From positions 1 to 64,000 of the forward strand of contig NZ_LGXZ01000017.1 in the NCBI RefSeq assembly GCF_001238295.1: a stretch of 64,000 bases of DNA, given 5' to 3'. The notes beneath the pieces are model-generated. The model made no database searches. It had not been told where the DNA came from and was given only the letters and a program-made list of their open reading frames with translations. Below, one piece after another: positions 27,382 to 36,729 of the stretch; within the stretch, counting starts at the first letter, position 1, and the number at the start of each line of letters is the position of its first letter. The stretch is from Ruegeria sp. 6PALISEP08. GTDB lineage: Bacteria > Pseudomonadota > Alphaproteobacteria > Rhodobacterales > Rhodobacteraceae. The position numbers and the translations under genes are program-made.

Positions 27382-28624
27382 CCCCGTCCCCGCCGTTCAG
27401 CCGATCTCGTTCGAGGAACTGCGCCAGAGCCAGCCCCTGAAAGGGCTGAAGGTTCTGATCGTGGTCGAGAACCTGCCTGTGCCTTTCGACCGCCGTGTGT
27501 GGATGGAGGCGCGTACGCTGGCCGCCGCAGGCGCGCTGGTTTCAGTTATCTGTCCCACCGGCAAGGGGCACGAGGAACGTGTCTGGGAAGATGAAGGCAT
27601 CAAGGTCTATCGCCACCCGCTGCCATTGGATGCCAGCGGTGCGCTGGGGTATCTGCTGGAATATGGCGCGGCGCTGTTCTGGGAAAGCTGGTTGTCGCTG
27701 AAGATCAAGTTCACGCGCGGTTTTCACGTCATCCATGGCTGCAACCCGCCCGATCTGATCTTTCTGGTGGCGCTGCCGTTCAAGCTGTTTGGCGTGCGCT
27801 ATCTGTTTGATCACCACGACATCAACCCCGAGCTTTATGAGGCCAAGTTCGACAAGCGCGGCTTCTTCTGGAAGCTGATGAAGACGTTCGAGCGGCTGAC
27901 TTTCGCCTCGGCCCGGGTGTCGATTGCCACCAATGAAAGTTATCGCAAGATCGCCATCGAACGCGGCGGCATGGCGCCCGAGGATGTGTTTATCGTCCGC
28001 TCGGGCCCTGATCTGAGCCGGCTGCAGCATCTGCCGCCGAACCCGGACTGGCGCAATGGTCGCAAATATATGGTGGGCTATGTCGGCGTCATGGGTGATC
28101 AGGAAGGCATCGATCTGCTGCTGGAATCCGTGGCGCATCTGGTGCAGGTTCAGGGGCGTGACGACATCCAGTTCTGCCTTGTGGGCGGTGGTCCCAGCCT
28201 TGAGAAGCTGCAACAGCAATCGGTCGATATGGGCCTGTCGGATTACGTCACCTTCACCGGCCGCGCGCCGGATCAGGACCTGTTCGAGATCCTGTCGACC
28301 GCGGATGTCTGCGTGAACCCGGACCGGGTGAACGAGATGAATGACAAATCCACCATGAACAAGATCCTCGAATACATGGCATTCGAGAAGCCCATCGTTC
28401 AGTTCGACGTGACCGAAGGGCGGTTCTCGGCGCAGGAGGCCTCGCTTTACGCCAAGGCCAATGATCCGGTGGACATGGCCGACAAGATCACCGAACTGCT
28501 GGCCGATGATGAACGCCGCGCCGTCATGGGCCGTTATGGGCGTGCCCGGGTCGAGGCTGAAATGGCCTGGCCGCATCAAGTGCCTGCACTGATTGCGGCT
28601 TATAAGCGGATCTGGAAGGACTGA
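27368..28624 (+). CDS. GT4 glycosyltransferase
   Basis: A 418-residue GT-B-fold glycosyltransferase. VENLPVPFDRRVWMEARTL (33-51) is the donor/acceptor-site start typical of the WbuB-like branch, FDHHDINPELYEA follows, and the C-terminal half has YVGVMGDQEGID and CVNPDRVNEMNDKSTMNKI, including the family acidic residues that bind the nucleotide sugar. Overlapped with the AlgD-like dehydrogenase, it may transfer the uronic acid that enzyme makes. It is cytoplasmic, possibly membrane-associated through a hydrophobic patch near 125-140. Confidence 0.85.
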   Translation: MNMTSPVPAVQPISFEELRQSQPLKGLKVLIVVENLPVPFDRRVWMEARTLAAAGALVSVICPTGKGHEERVWEDEGIKVYRHPLPLDASGALGYLLEYGAALFWESWLSLKIKFTRGFHVIHGCNPPDLIFLVALPFKLFGVRYLFDHHDINPELYEAKFDKRGFFWKLMKTFERLTFASARVSIATNESYRKIAIERGGMAPEDVFIVRSGPDLSRLQHLPPNPDWRNGRKYMVGYVGVMGDQEGIDLLLESVAHLVQVQGRDDIQFCLVGGGPSLEKLQQQSVDMGLSDYVTFTGRAPDQDLFEILSTADVCVNPDRVNEMNDKSTMNKILEYMAFEKPIVQFDVTEGRFSAQEASLYAKANDPVDMADKITELLADDERRAVMGRYGRARVEAEMAWPHQVPALIAAYKRIWKD

Positions 28625-28874
28625 GACTCTAAAAGTCGCTTGCTGGCGGTCCTTTCGTTTAGGTGCTCTTACCTAAGTTCAGACTTTCGGCAACTCGGCT
28701 TCTCCAGTCGAGCTTGATGATTATGACAGGATAAGGTGGTTGTGTTACAAAGTATTTCAGCCATGGATTGATTGGGTGGGCTTTCTGGTGTCGTTTTGTT
28801 CGTCTGTCCTTGGACGCACCGCAGTCCTTGTCGATTAAAATCAAGGTAAATCTAAAGCCTGATTTTACCTAAGG

Positions 28875-30497
28875 TCAAAACGGCACGAATTGCGGCAGGC
28901 GGGTCAGGCTGGGTTCCATGAACCGCTGCAGCCTTGCATCCGCATCCGCTTCGGTCTCGCCCGGCAGGATCGGCGTCACAAATCGGACCAAGGCACCATC
29001 GGTGCGGCCCATGGTGAAACCGTCCTGGATAACGCTCAACTTGGCGCGGAAGTCATTGACTATACGTTTGCCGCGCTGTTCGAACCAGTAATAGACCAGT
29101 TGCTTTGAAAGCTCTTTCTGGATGACCGCGCGGTTGACGGTGAAGCTGCCGTAAGGGGTGTTGCCCGGGTTGATCTCATACGGCTCGAGGCTGAAGATTT
29201 CCCAACCGCCAACCGGCAGGCAAACCTCGGGCGAGTGGATGCCGTCGCCATCGGTCTGCTTGTTGTAGAAGGCCACGAACATGTTCACGAAATCGCCCGA
29301 CCCGCTGTCGATATACGTGGCGTGGAGGTAGTCACTGGCGCCAAGTGTCTGTTCGACTTGCGGATCAAGGCTGGTGGTGGAACCTGACCAGTCGCCCAAC
29401 TGGCGCGGATAGAGGGCAAAGGGATCCCGCTCGATTGGCTTTACCTCCGAGGCGGGCCGCAGAGTCCAGGCGGTTGAAACTGCCAATGTCAAAAGTGCCG
29501 CGAAAGCCAGCGCGACCGAGGTGCGGATACCCAGAAAACGCAATGCGACGGTGCCGAGCCCCTGAGTGTCCAGATCGATTGTCTCGGCAAAAGGCTGCGG
29601 GTTTGGGGTCAGGCGCTGCAACCCGATTGCCATCAGGAACAGAATGGCCACGCAGAGCAAGAAGATGATCCAGCCTTCAAAGAAATGCATGAAGCCTTCG
29701 GCTTGCTCAATGCCGTGCTGATTGACCAGTACGCCAATCACGCCAATGCGGACCGAGTTCATCAGCACGGTCAGAGGGGCTGCTGAAACCAGCAGAACCA
29801 CCTTATGCCAGATCGGGCCACGGTAAAGCAGGGCAAAGAGGTACGAAAAGCTGAGGATCGGGAACAGATAGCGCAGCCCGGAACAGGCTTCGGCCACCTG
29901 CAGTTTATAGACGCCCAGATCGATGATGTTGCCTTCAATAAAGACCGAGACACCGGCCAATTGCACGAACCAGACGCCCAGCTCGGAGGAAATCCATTGC
30001 AGGAAGATCGTGAGCTTCCAATAGACGAACTGCGGCAGGGGCAGCATGAACACCAGGTGTAGTACAGGCAGCTGATGGTATTTGCCTCGCTGCCAGCCGA
30101 ATACGGTCAACATGACGCCACCGGTCCAGATGATCATGGCGTAGGTGACGATATCGGGGATGCGGGCCAGATTTCCCAGAATGGCAATGATCAGGGCCAT
30201 GGCGATCACCGCCACACCCGGCCAGCGATCGCGCACAACCGGATTGGGCGGCGGCATGTCCCTGAGTTCACGCAGGAACAGATACAGAGAGATAATCGGG
30301 ATCAGCGGACCATGGCTGTATTCCGGTGTGCTCCAGGCAGCTCCCAGCGACACGATCCCGATCCAGAAGACGGGCACCGACCCGAGCAACAACAGGGCAA
30401 ACCAGAACAGCCCTGCGGTGTTTATGACCGGCAGGCCGCCTCGGGCCGCTTCAACGATATTGTCGCGGCCGTTTTTCGAATCGAAACGATGCATCAC
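28875..30497 (-). CDS. xrtD: Exosortase fused to EpsI domain (XrtD type, VPLPA-CTERM system)
   Basis: A 540-residue inner-membrane cysteine transpeptidase-like enzyme with about eight helices, fused to an EpsI domain. The exosortase triad is visible: Cys205 in [13 protein letters not shown], Arg250 in [11 protein letters not shown] and His271 in [10 protein letters not shown]. Residues 330-540 form the EpsI part, with [12 protein letters not shown] at 421-432. The exosortase-EpsI fusion and a VPLPA-CTERM protein 10 kb away point to the XrtD branch. It should cleave and anchor VPLPA-CTERM proteins at the periplasmic face. Last gene of the minus-strand export operon. Confidence 0.88.
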   Translation of the reverse strand: MMHRFDSKNGRDNIVEAARGGLPVINTAGLFWFALLLLGSVPVFWIGIVSLGAAWSTPEYSHGPLIPIISLYLFLRELRDMPPPNPVVRDRWPGVAVIAMALIIAILGNLARIPDIVTYAMIIWTGGVMLTVFGWQRGKYHQLPVLHLVFMLPLPQFVYWKLTIFLQWISSELGVWFVQLAGVSVFIEGNIIDLGVYKLQVAEACSGLRYLFPILSFSYLFALLYRGPIWHKVVLLVSAAPLTVLMNSVRIGVIGVLVNQHGIEQAEGFMHFFEGWIIFLLCVAILFLMAIGLQRLTPNPQPFAETIDLDTQGLGTVALRFLGIRTSVALAFAALLTLAVSTAWTLRPASEVKPIERDPFALYPRQLGDWSGSTTSLDPQVEQTLGASDYLHATYIDSGSGDFVNMFVAFYNKQTDGDGIHSPEVCLPVGGWEIFSLEPYEINPGNTPYGSFTVNRAVIQKELSKQLVYYWFEQRGKRIVNDFRAKLSVIQDGFTMGRTDGALVRFVTPILPGETEADADARLQRFMEPSLTRLPQFVPF

Positions 30498-30626
30498 TGC
30501 CCATCATGCATAATAAAGCGCGTCCCGAAATCATGGTGACCCAAGCTCCCGTGATTTTGATCCGAGGCCGATACAATACGTAGTGGTTGGAGTATTTGTT
30601 GACGGCGCGAACCTGGCCAAAGAAAA

Positions 30627-32186
30627 TCAGGGTTTGAGGGTGAACCTCCGCCCAAGCGTCAGGAAGACCGAGTCTGAGGTCGCCTTAAAGCCGTTCTGGT
30701 CGTCCATCTCGTACTGATAGCCTACGTTGAGCGCCCAATCCTTTGTGATCGCGCGCGTATAAGAGGCGTTGAATGTGCCGCGCTGTCTTGGATTGGATGA
30801 ACCCGTCCCTTCGTCTTCCTGGTCGATGAAATTGACGCTAAAAGACAGGCCGGATACTGGGTTGATAAAATAATCATACGTCAGGAAAGCTAGGGTTTGC
30901 CGGGTTTCCACACTTTGTGTACTGGTGCCGACCCGCCGTTGAATCGTCGCGCCGATCCGAGAACTGGCCAACTGATAGCTGTAGTCGATCTGACCAATTG
31001 GCGTCACCTCGTCAAAAGGCCCCCGAGTGAAACCGACATTGAAGCCGAACAACCCGCTGGAGCGTTGGAAAGTTCGACCAACCGTGGCGTTAATTCTGGA
31101 GCCATTCACACCGAAGGTCTGGTCAAACAGAACATCGGCGGTTCCATCCGCCAGCGTCTTACTCCAGGCAAAACTCCAGACAAAATCTTCGGTCACGTCA
31201 TTTATGTTGTTCGCACGCTGTGTGTCGTCAACCTGGCTGTAACCGATGTTCGCGCTGAGGGTGGTGATGGGGGAAATGTTATACGTCACACCCGTTGATA
31301 CGACTGTTGTTTGCCGATCAGTCTGGACGTTGTCATCAGCCACGAAATCCCGGTAATCGACACTCAGGTTCCCCTGCAGAACCGGAGAAAACCGAAATAG
31401 AACCGCAGCCGTATAATCGTCGGACCGGTTGTCGAACAGGCTCGGATCGATCGTGTTCGTATAGCTGCGTTCACGGTGGCTATAAGTGAAGCGGAATCCC
31501 AAAGGATCGGTCAGGCCGGTTTCCCAATCTAGGTTCCCTCGCGTGTTGACCTGATCACCTATGGTGCCGATCACGTCCGAGGCGTCGATGACGCCATCCA
31601 GGTTCGTGTCCGTCAGCGAACGATTGAAGGCGAGGTCTCTCTCGCGATATTCAGCCAGCAAACCAAGCCGGCTGTTTGCGCGTATACGCTGATAGTCCAG
31701 CCGTGCGAGCGGGTCCGAGAAGCTGGAGTCCGTTCCGATAATCGGTTCATTGGCGATCCGGTATAGCCCCGACAGGTCGAATCTCAGCGTCGAATCCGTC
31801 GTCTGCTTCAGAATTCCGAGGGCAAGTGTGTTTTCCCACCAGGTGGTCGCCCCCAGCGATGGGTCGGTCAGACGAAGGTTATCGTCATGTCTGAGCGAGG
31901 TCAGGTAGTCCAACGTAACAGTCAGGCCGGTTCCGGTGCCGGTCGGTTGACCGGTCAATGGTTGTCCGACCTGCCGCGCCGGGTTTCTCAGCGCCTGCTG
32001 CGAAATAAGCTGCTGGCTGGGTGATTGCTGTACAAGCGTTGATGAGACCGGTGCCTGTTGTACGGTCGTCTGCTGTGTTGTCGTTTGCGTTGTTGAGGTT
32101 TGCTGCCCAACAACTGGCATAACTGAAATTATTAAAGCAGCCCCACCCCCCAGAACGGTGGACAGCCTGAATTTCGATTTCCCCAC
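30627..32186 (-). CDS. Outer-membrane beta-barrel protein of the exosortase EPS locus
   Basis: A 519-residue exported protein. A signal peptide (1-28) is followed by a low-complexity Gln/Thr/Ser segment (about 28-75) and then many amphipathic strands with alternating pattern such as FRFTYSHRERSYTN and ALNVGYQYEMDDQNGF, ending in FLTLGRRFTLKP. This is the layout of the putative barrel proteins found in PEP-CTERM/exosortase polysaccharide loci, proposed to help export the polymer. It sits 12 bases after the Wza-like gene. A specific channel role is inferred. Confidence 0.75.
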   Translation of the reverse strand: MGKSKFRLSTVLGGGAALIISVMPVVGQQTSTTQTTTQQTTVQQAPVSSTLVQQSPSQQLISQQALRNPARQVGQPLTGQPTGTGTGLTVTLDYLTSLRHDDNLRLTDPSLGATTWWENTLALGILKQTTDSTLRFDLSGLYRIANEPIIGTDSSFSDPLARLDYQRIRANSRLGLLAEYRERDLAFNRSLTDTNLDGVIDASDVIGTIGDQVNTRGNLDWETGLTDPLGFRFTYSHRERSYTNTIDPSLFDNRSDDYTAAVLFRFSPVLQGNLSVDYRDFVADDNVQTDRQTTVVSTGVTYNISPITTLSANIGYSQVDDTQRANNINDVTEDFVWSFAWSKTLADGTADVLFDQTFGVNGSRINATVGRTFQRSSGLFGFNVGFTRGPFDEVTPIGQIDYSYQLASSRIGATIQRRVGTSTQSVETRQTLAFLTYDYFINPVSGLSFSVNFIDQEDEGTGSSNPRQRGTFNASYTRAITKDWALNVGYQYEMDDQNGFKATSDSVFLTLGRRFTLKP

Positions 32187-32198
32187 CTGTATCAGCCC

Positions 32199-32825
32199 CT
32201 ATTCGAACAAGCGGCGTGATGGCACGACCACAACATCTCCGGTTCTGAGCACTGTATTGCCTTGGATGCCACCGCCCGATCCATTGTAGTTATAGATATA
32301 TTTGTTCACCACGCCTGTTTTACTGTCAGCTCTGCGCAATTCGATGCGCTTGCGAGCCGCGAAATTGGTCAGGCCTCCAGCCTGAGCCAAAACCTGAAGA
32401 ATGGTCGTACCTTCGCTCGCCAGAAACTTTCCGGGTATGTTGACTTCACCCATGATGAAAACATCAATGGTTGGGCCGGTTGCGCCCACCCCACCCAGAA
32501 GAGGAGGGGGTGCCAGCGATGCGACCGAGATAAAGACGGTTGGCGGCGTGTTGAAATTCGAGGACAACGCCGATGCGAGAGAAGAACTGAGCCCATTGGT
32601 CGATTGACCAGCTGCCCGAAGTGAGCCGGCAAGCGGAAAGTTGATAGATCCATCCGGTAGAACCAAGATCGTTCGGTTCAGGGTGGGGTCTTCGAGCACT
32701 TCAACCTGAAGCGCATCGCCCGGCTGGATTTGATATGATTGCGCCCATGACCCGGTGGCCGCAAGCATGGTAATGACAAGAGCGATCAAGGACCCGATTA
32801 CTGTACGCATATTCAAATCTCTCAC
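32199..32825 (-). CDS. Wza-like polysaccharide export protein
   Basis: A 208-residue periplasmic/outer-membrane export protein with a signal peptide ending near GSWAQS. YQIQPGDALQVEVLEDPTL opens the poly_export domain and DGSINFPLAGSLRAAGQS continues it. An SLBB-like domain follows with IMGEVNIPGKF and LAQAGGLTNFA. It is about half the length of Wza and has no lipobox cysteine, like the short forms in exosortase loci. Starts at 32825 and 32810 are both possible. Downstream of the TPR lipoprotein gene, same strand. Confidence 0.88.
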   Translation of the reverse strand: MRDLNMRTVIGSLIALVITMLAATGSWAQSYQIQPGDALQVEVLEDPTLNRTILVLPDGSINFPLAGSLRAAGQSTNGLSSSLASALSSNFNTPPTVFISVASLAPPPLLGGVGATGPTIDVFIMGEVNIPGKFLASEGTTILQVLAQAGGLTNFAARKRIELRRADSKTGVVNKYIYNYNGSGGGIQGNTVLRTGDVVVVPSRRLFE

Positions 32826-32923
32826 TTTTTTCTGTTTATGCCTCTTCCCGCAGCCTCAGACAATCCGCTGTGAGTCCAGCGGTTGTGAGATGCGGCAGAA
32901 ATGCAGCGCTCTTTCCCGGGGTG

Positions 32924-35383
32924 TTATTGCCCCGGATTGTCGGCAACGCTCGCACGTTTAATTTCCTCCTCCAGTGAGGGTGAAACATCCAGCGGGATGC
33001 CTGTCGCCTGAGCGGCCCGGTATGCCTGCACGGCGTCTTCTCTCCGGCCAACGGCATCATACGCTTTGCCCAGATGGTAAAGCACCAAGGGATGGTCGGG
33101 TATCGCGCGGGCGGCGGGTTCGAGATAGGTCACCGCTTCTTCATAATTTCCCAGCCGGTATGCCAGCCAACCGTAGGTATCCTGGAACGCAGGTTCGCGA
33201 GTGCCGCGGAGGCGCTGCGCCAAAACCTGAGCGCGCTGCAAGCTTTCCTGATCTTCGCGATGTGTCGTCAGCAGGCTTGCCAGATTGTTGGCGACAATCA
33301 GAGACTGGTTGCTGAGCGGGTAAAGGATTTCATAGACCGAAATGGCCTGATCCAGATCGCCAGCGCCTTCATGAACCGCCGCCTGCAGCATCAGAAGATT
33401 GGGATTTTCGGGTTGTGCGGCCAGCGCTTCGATCAGGATATTCTGGGCTGCTTCGGAGGTGCCGTGTTCGGTCTCAAGCGCATGCAGCGCAATCCACGCT
33501 CTGGTGATATCCGGACGTTCTCTGAGAACGGCGCGATAAAGCTGCGCGGCCTCGTCATATTCTCCGTTTCCGGTCAGGGCATAGGCCTTGATCAGGCGGA
33601 TCGGTAACGACCTGGGATCCTCTTCAAGCAATTGATCAAGGCGGGCAAACGCTTCGGTTGCCTTCCCCTGCACCAGCATCAGGCGGATCAGGGCGATATC
33701 GGCGGGCAGTCCGAATTCGGGATCTTCGGCCAACTCCTTCAAGAACACCGTCAGGTCGTCCGTCTGTTGCTGAGCTGCCAGCCTCTGGGCCTTGAGCTCA
33801 TTTGCCAAGCGCCGTGCTTCGGGGGTGCCGAGCTCGCTGATCGAGCGCTGTACCGTCTCCAGACGATCCCAATCCTGTGTTGCCAAGTAAATCTCGCCCA
33901 GCAGGAAAAGCAGCTCTGGCTGATCTGTCTCCCGACGCAGGGCATCAACCAGAACGCGTTCGGCGATTTCCAGATCGCCATCCGCGATCAGAAACTGTGC
34001 ATAGCGTAGCGTCTCTTCCGGCGCATTCCGGGAGACCTCGGTCGCCAGTGCCAACATTTCACCCATCAGTTCCCGGTTCCCGTTGCGTTCATGAGCCTGC
34101 GCCAGCAGTGTCATCAGTTGCGGGTCTCGGGGGGCCTGACCAAGGGCTTCGCGCAAAAGCACAATGGCGTCGCCAATATTGTCTTCATCGATCAGCCAGG
34201 ACGACTTGAACTTGAGCGCATCCACCTGCGTGGCGTCTTCGGAAAGTACATTTTCGATCAGAAGCCGTGCTTCCTCGGACTGACCGGTCTGGAACAGGAT
34301 CCGGGCGAATTCCACTTCGTTTGCTCGGGTCCGCTCGGTTCTTTCCGCGCCTTCAAGCAAGGCGCGCATATCGGCAATAGCAGCTTCCCGATCACCCGAG
34401 CGGAATTTCAGTGTCGCGCGGAGTGTCTTGAACCGCGAGGTGTTGGGGCCACCTTGCGAGATGATCCCGTCCAGTTCGACAATCGCGGATTCGGTGTCGC
34501 GGTGTTCATTCAGAAAAGCGATCAGCCTCTGGGCTGGCATGTGATCTTCGACTTGCGCCTCTACCTCGGCGCGCAGTATCCGTTCTGCGGCGTTCAGGTT
34601 GTTCTGATCAATATAATGCTGAACAAGCACTTGCTCGATGCCCTGATCGTCGGGAAAAACCTGGGTCATTTGCTTGAGCAACGCTTCGATTTCAGCGGGC
34701 TGGTTCAATTCTTGCAGCGCCAGCAGCCGGGTCGAATAGAGATTTGGCTGTTCCGGTGCAAATTTCAGGGCCGCGCCTGTCTCTTCCAGCACTCCATGCC
34801 AGTCACGTTCCCGGATAAGGTGGTCGATCAGGACCTGGCGCGCCGTAAGTAGATCAGGATGGGCACCCAGCATCTCACGGGCTGTGTGTACGGCAAACTC
34901 CAGTTGGTTGGCGTCGCCGTTCCTGACCGCGTCCGTATAGGCCAGCGTATTGTTGATGGATTTGATCTCGACATCATCTGGTGCCAGCGCGGCAGCCACA
35001 GCGCCGTGACGCCGCACACCATCCCAGTTGCTTGTCTCTAGCGCGATTTCGGCCAGGCTGCGTTGCCCTTCGAGGTTGTCGGGATATTGTTCTATCAGTC
35101 GCAGATATTGACCATAGGCGAGAGGCAGATTGCCCCGCTCTCGTTCCAGCTGCGCAAAGGTCAGGCGTGCTTCCTTGTGCTGACCGTTGAGCTTGAAAAC
35201 ATTTTTGAATTCGACAAGCGCACGTTCGACATCACCTTGTTCCAGATGCGCCAACCCCGCCTGGAAATGAGCCTCAGCACGCTCCTCAGCGGTATCGCAG
35301 GCGCTCAGAAGCAGAGATAGGCTTAGAAAGACAATCGCCAGATGATTGCCGATCGGAAAGCGGGATTTGCTTGCTGTGGTCAT
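32924..35383 (-). CDS. TPR-repeat lipoprotein (PrsT-like)
   Basis: An 819-residue lipoprotein with a lipobox LSAC (Cys29) after a hydrophobic signal, then about twenty tetratricopeptide repeats, for example AHFQAGLAHLEQGDVERALV at the start and LVLYHLGKAYDAVGRREDAV near the end. Size and place match the TPR lipoproteins (PrsT type) of PEP-CTERM/exosortase polysaccharide loci, thought to scaffold export complexes in the periplasm. It lies between the sugar transferase and the Wza-like protein in the operon. Confidence 0.88.
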   Translation of the reverse strand: MTTASKSRFPIGNHLAIVFLSLSLLLSACDTAEERAEAHFQAGLAHLEQGDVERALVEFKNVFKLNGQHKEARLTFAQLERERGNLPLAYGQYLRLIEQYPDNLEGQRSLAEIALETSNWDGVRRHGAVAAALAPDDVEIKSINNTLAYTDAVRNGDANQLEFAVHTAREMLGAHPDLLTARQVLIDHLIRERDWHGVLEETGAALKFAPEQPNLYSTRLLALQELNQPAEIEALLKQMTQVFPDDQGIEQVLVQHYIDQNNLNAAERILRAEVEAQVEDHMPAQRLIAFLNEHRDTESAIVELDGIISQGGPNTSRFKTLRATLKFRSGDREAAIADMRALLEGAERTERTRANEVEFARILFQTGQSEEARLLIENVLSEDATQVDALKFKSSWLIDEDNIGDAIVLLREALGQAPRDPQLMTLLAQAHERNGNRELMGEMLALATEVSRNAPEETLRYAQFLIADGDLEIAERVLVDALRRETDQPELLFLLGEIYLATQDWDRLETVQRSISELGTPEARRLANELKAQRLAAQQQTDDLTVFLKELAEDPEFGLPADIALIRLMLVQGKATEAFARLDQLLEEDPRSLPIRLIKAYALTGNGEYDEAAQLYRAVLRERPDITRAWIALHALETEHGTSEAAQNILIEALAAQPENPNLLMLQAAVHEGAGDLDQAISVYEILYPLSNQSLIVANNLASLLTTHREDQESLQRAQVLAQRLRGTREPAFQDTYGWLAYRLGNYEEAVTYLEPAARAIPDHPLVLYHLGKAYDAVGRREDAVQAYRAAQATGIPLDVSPSLEEEIKRASVADNPGQ

Positions 35384-35450
35384 AAAACGGGTTCCCGGCG
35401 ACGAAAAATACAGAGTCCTGCTCGACTAGGCTCGGGCGCAGCCCTTGCTG

Positions 35451-36140
35451 TCAACAGCCGGTGCCGCGCAGAACAACAGAGACCGTTTGCACCAGGATCG
35501 ATAGATCGGAGGAAAGAGACATGCCTTTCCAATATTCAGCGTCGTGTTGGGCCCGTTCGGCAAACGAGGAATTGTTGCGCTTGGAAACCTGCCATTGCCC
35601 CGTGATGCCGGGAAGCATCGAGTAATACAGTTCACCGGGATACAAGTCCTGCTGGTTCACCATCATCGGGCGGGGGCCGATCATGGACATCTCACCCACA
35701 AGAACGTTCCAGAACTGCGGCAACTCATCCATCGAAGTTTTGCGCAGGAAAGTACCGAATTTGATGATGCGTGGGTCATTGCGCAGCTTCTGGTTTCGGT
35801 TCCACTCTTCACGCGCTTCGGGATTGGCATCCAGATACTTCTGGAGCACCGCATCAGCGTCATGCACCATTGTGCGGATCTTCAGCATTTTGAAAATCTT
35901 GCCGTTCTTGCCAACTCGCTCCTGTCGGTAAAACGGCGTCACGCCCTGCAAGGCCAGAAATACGGCCAAAAGCGCAATCATTGGAACGACGAACGGCGCT
36001 GCAAGCAGCGTAAACGCAATATCAAAGATGCGTTTTCCGGCACCCCTGTAGAACCCCGAATATTGCACTGAGGTTGGCATAACAGAGATGCTAGAGTAGC
36101 CCGCGCCAGCGTCGGCCACGTCTTTCGAATGACTTGTCAC
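35451..36140 (-). CDS. Undecaprenyl-phosphate sugar-1-phosphate transferase
   Basis: A 229-residue initiating enzyme that loads the first sugar-1-phosphate onto undecaprenyl phosphate. One membrane hairpin (about 40-66) is followed by the catalytic domain with KMLKIRTMV, LRKTSMDELPQFWNVL, SMIGPRPM and LPGITGQWQVSKRN, all signatures of the bacterial sugar transferase family (WcaJ/RfbP C-terminal half). The short form without extra N-terminal helices is common in exosortase loci. First gene of the minus-strand export operon, divergent from the ATPase gene. Confidence 0.92.
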   Translation of the reverse strand: MTSHSKDVADAGAGYSSISVMPTSVQYSGFYRGAGKRIFDIAFTLLAAPFVVPMIALLAVFLALQGVTPFYRQERVGKNGKIFKMLKIRTMVHDADAVLQKYLDANPEAREEWNRNQKLRNDPRIIKFGTFLRKTSMDELPQFWNVLVGEMSMIGPRPMMVNQQDLYPGELYYSMLPGITGQWQVSKRNNSSFAERAQHDAEYWKGMSLSSDLSILVQTVSVVLRGTGC

Positions 36141-36729
36141 TATTTAAACCCCCAACACACACTAATACTCACGAACCACTTACCAAACTTAGGAACAGAA
36201 CACGCTCGACCTCAATTACATATACTAAAAGTCTTGTTTTTTTATGTTACTTCGACCCTGCGCTTACACCCTCGCGGGGCCACTTTCCCGTAACCAAGTG
36301 TTAACAAATTCAGTCTGGCTTGCAAAACAATAATACGGACACGCACACCTCAGAGCCACTGAATACAAGCGTTTTCTGACGGTATCGTGAAACTTTGCCT
36401 AGCTGATCTGTTGAAAGTGACCGAGTCACCGTTTCACATATAGTAACAATCGGTGAAATTTTGTGCTTTTAGGTCCGAAACTGGACTCTTCGAGACCTTT
36501 TTGCCCGTGTTCAGGCCAGATTTCTGCGGTTCCATCGCCGGCCTTTTTCCAAAGGCGTAGATGGAAACAATTGCGGGAAATAATTCTGATTGAGGGGGAG
36601 GGCAGGTCAATTCACCGCGTGTGCAGTTTAGTGGTGCCTGCTATCTTGATTTTGTGGCAAAGTCGTACCCAAGTACTTTTTGTTTATGTGATGTGTTCTT
36701 TATGTGAAGGATTTCTGGTGGTTCAGAGT
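36141..36729. promoter_or_regulatory. Divergent control region of the two EPS operons
   Basis: This 589-base gap drives the minus-strand export operon and the plus-strand ATPase/Wzz/kinase operon. It contains the dyad at 36412-36436 and two further copies of a GTGAAAC/TTTTG-like element at 36386-36397 and 36452-36463. An open frame reaches back to 36463, but its first 89 codons look non-coding. No other gene is supported. Confidence 0.5.
36412..36436. promoter_or_regulatory. Operator-like dyad in the EPS divergent region
   Basis: TGAAA-GTGAC-CGA-GTCAC-CG-TTTCA has two nested pairs of complementary arms around a 3-base centre. Related GTGAAA elements lie 26 bases to the left and 16 bases to the right. 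The symmetry and clustering suggest a regulator binding site; the regulator is not in the window. Confidence 0.4.

Noticed and set aside
27542-28579. A 345-codon minus-strand frame
   Set aside because: It is antisense to the GT4 gene and shows the His/Gln-rich composition typical of shadows of GC-rich genes.
36463-36729. N-terminal extension of the ATPase gene
   Set aside because: The extra 89 residues have no similarity to the family, and better starts with ribosome sites exist at 36730 and 36796.
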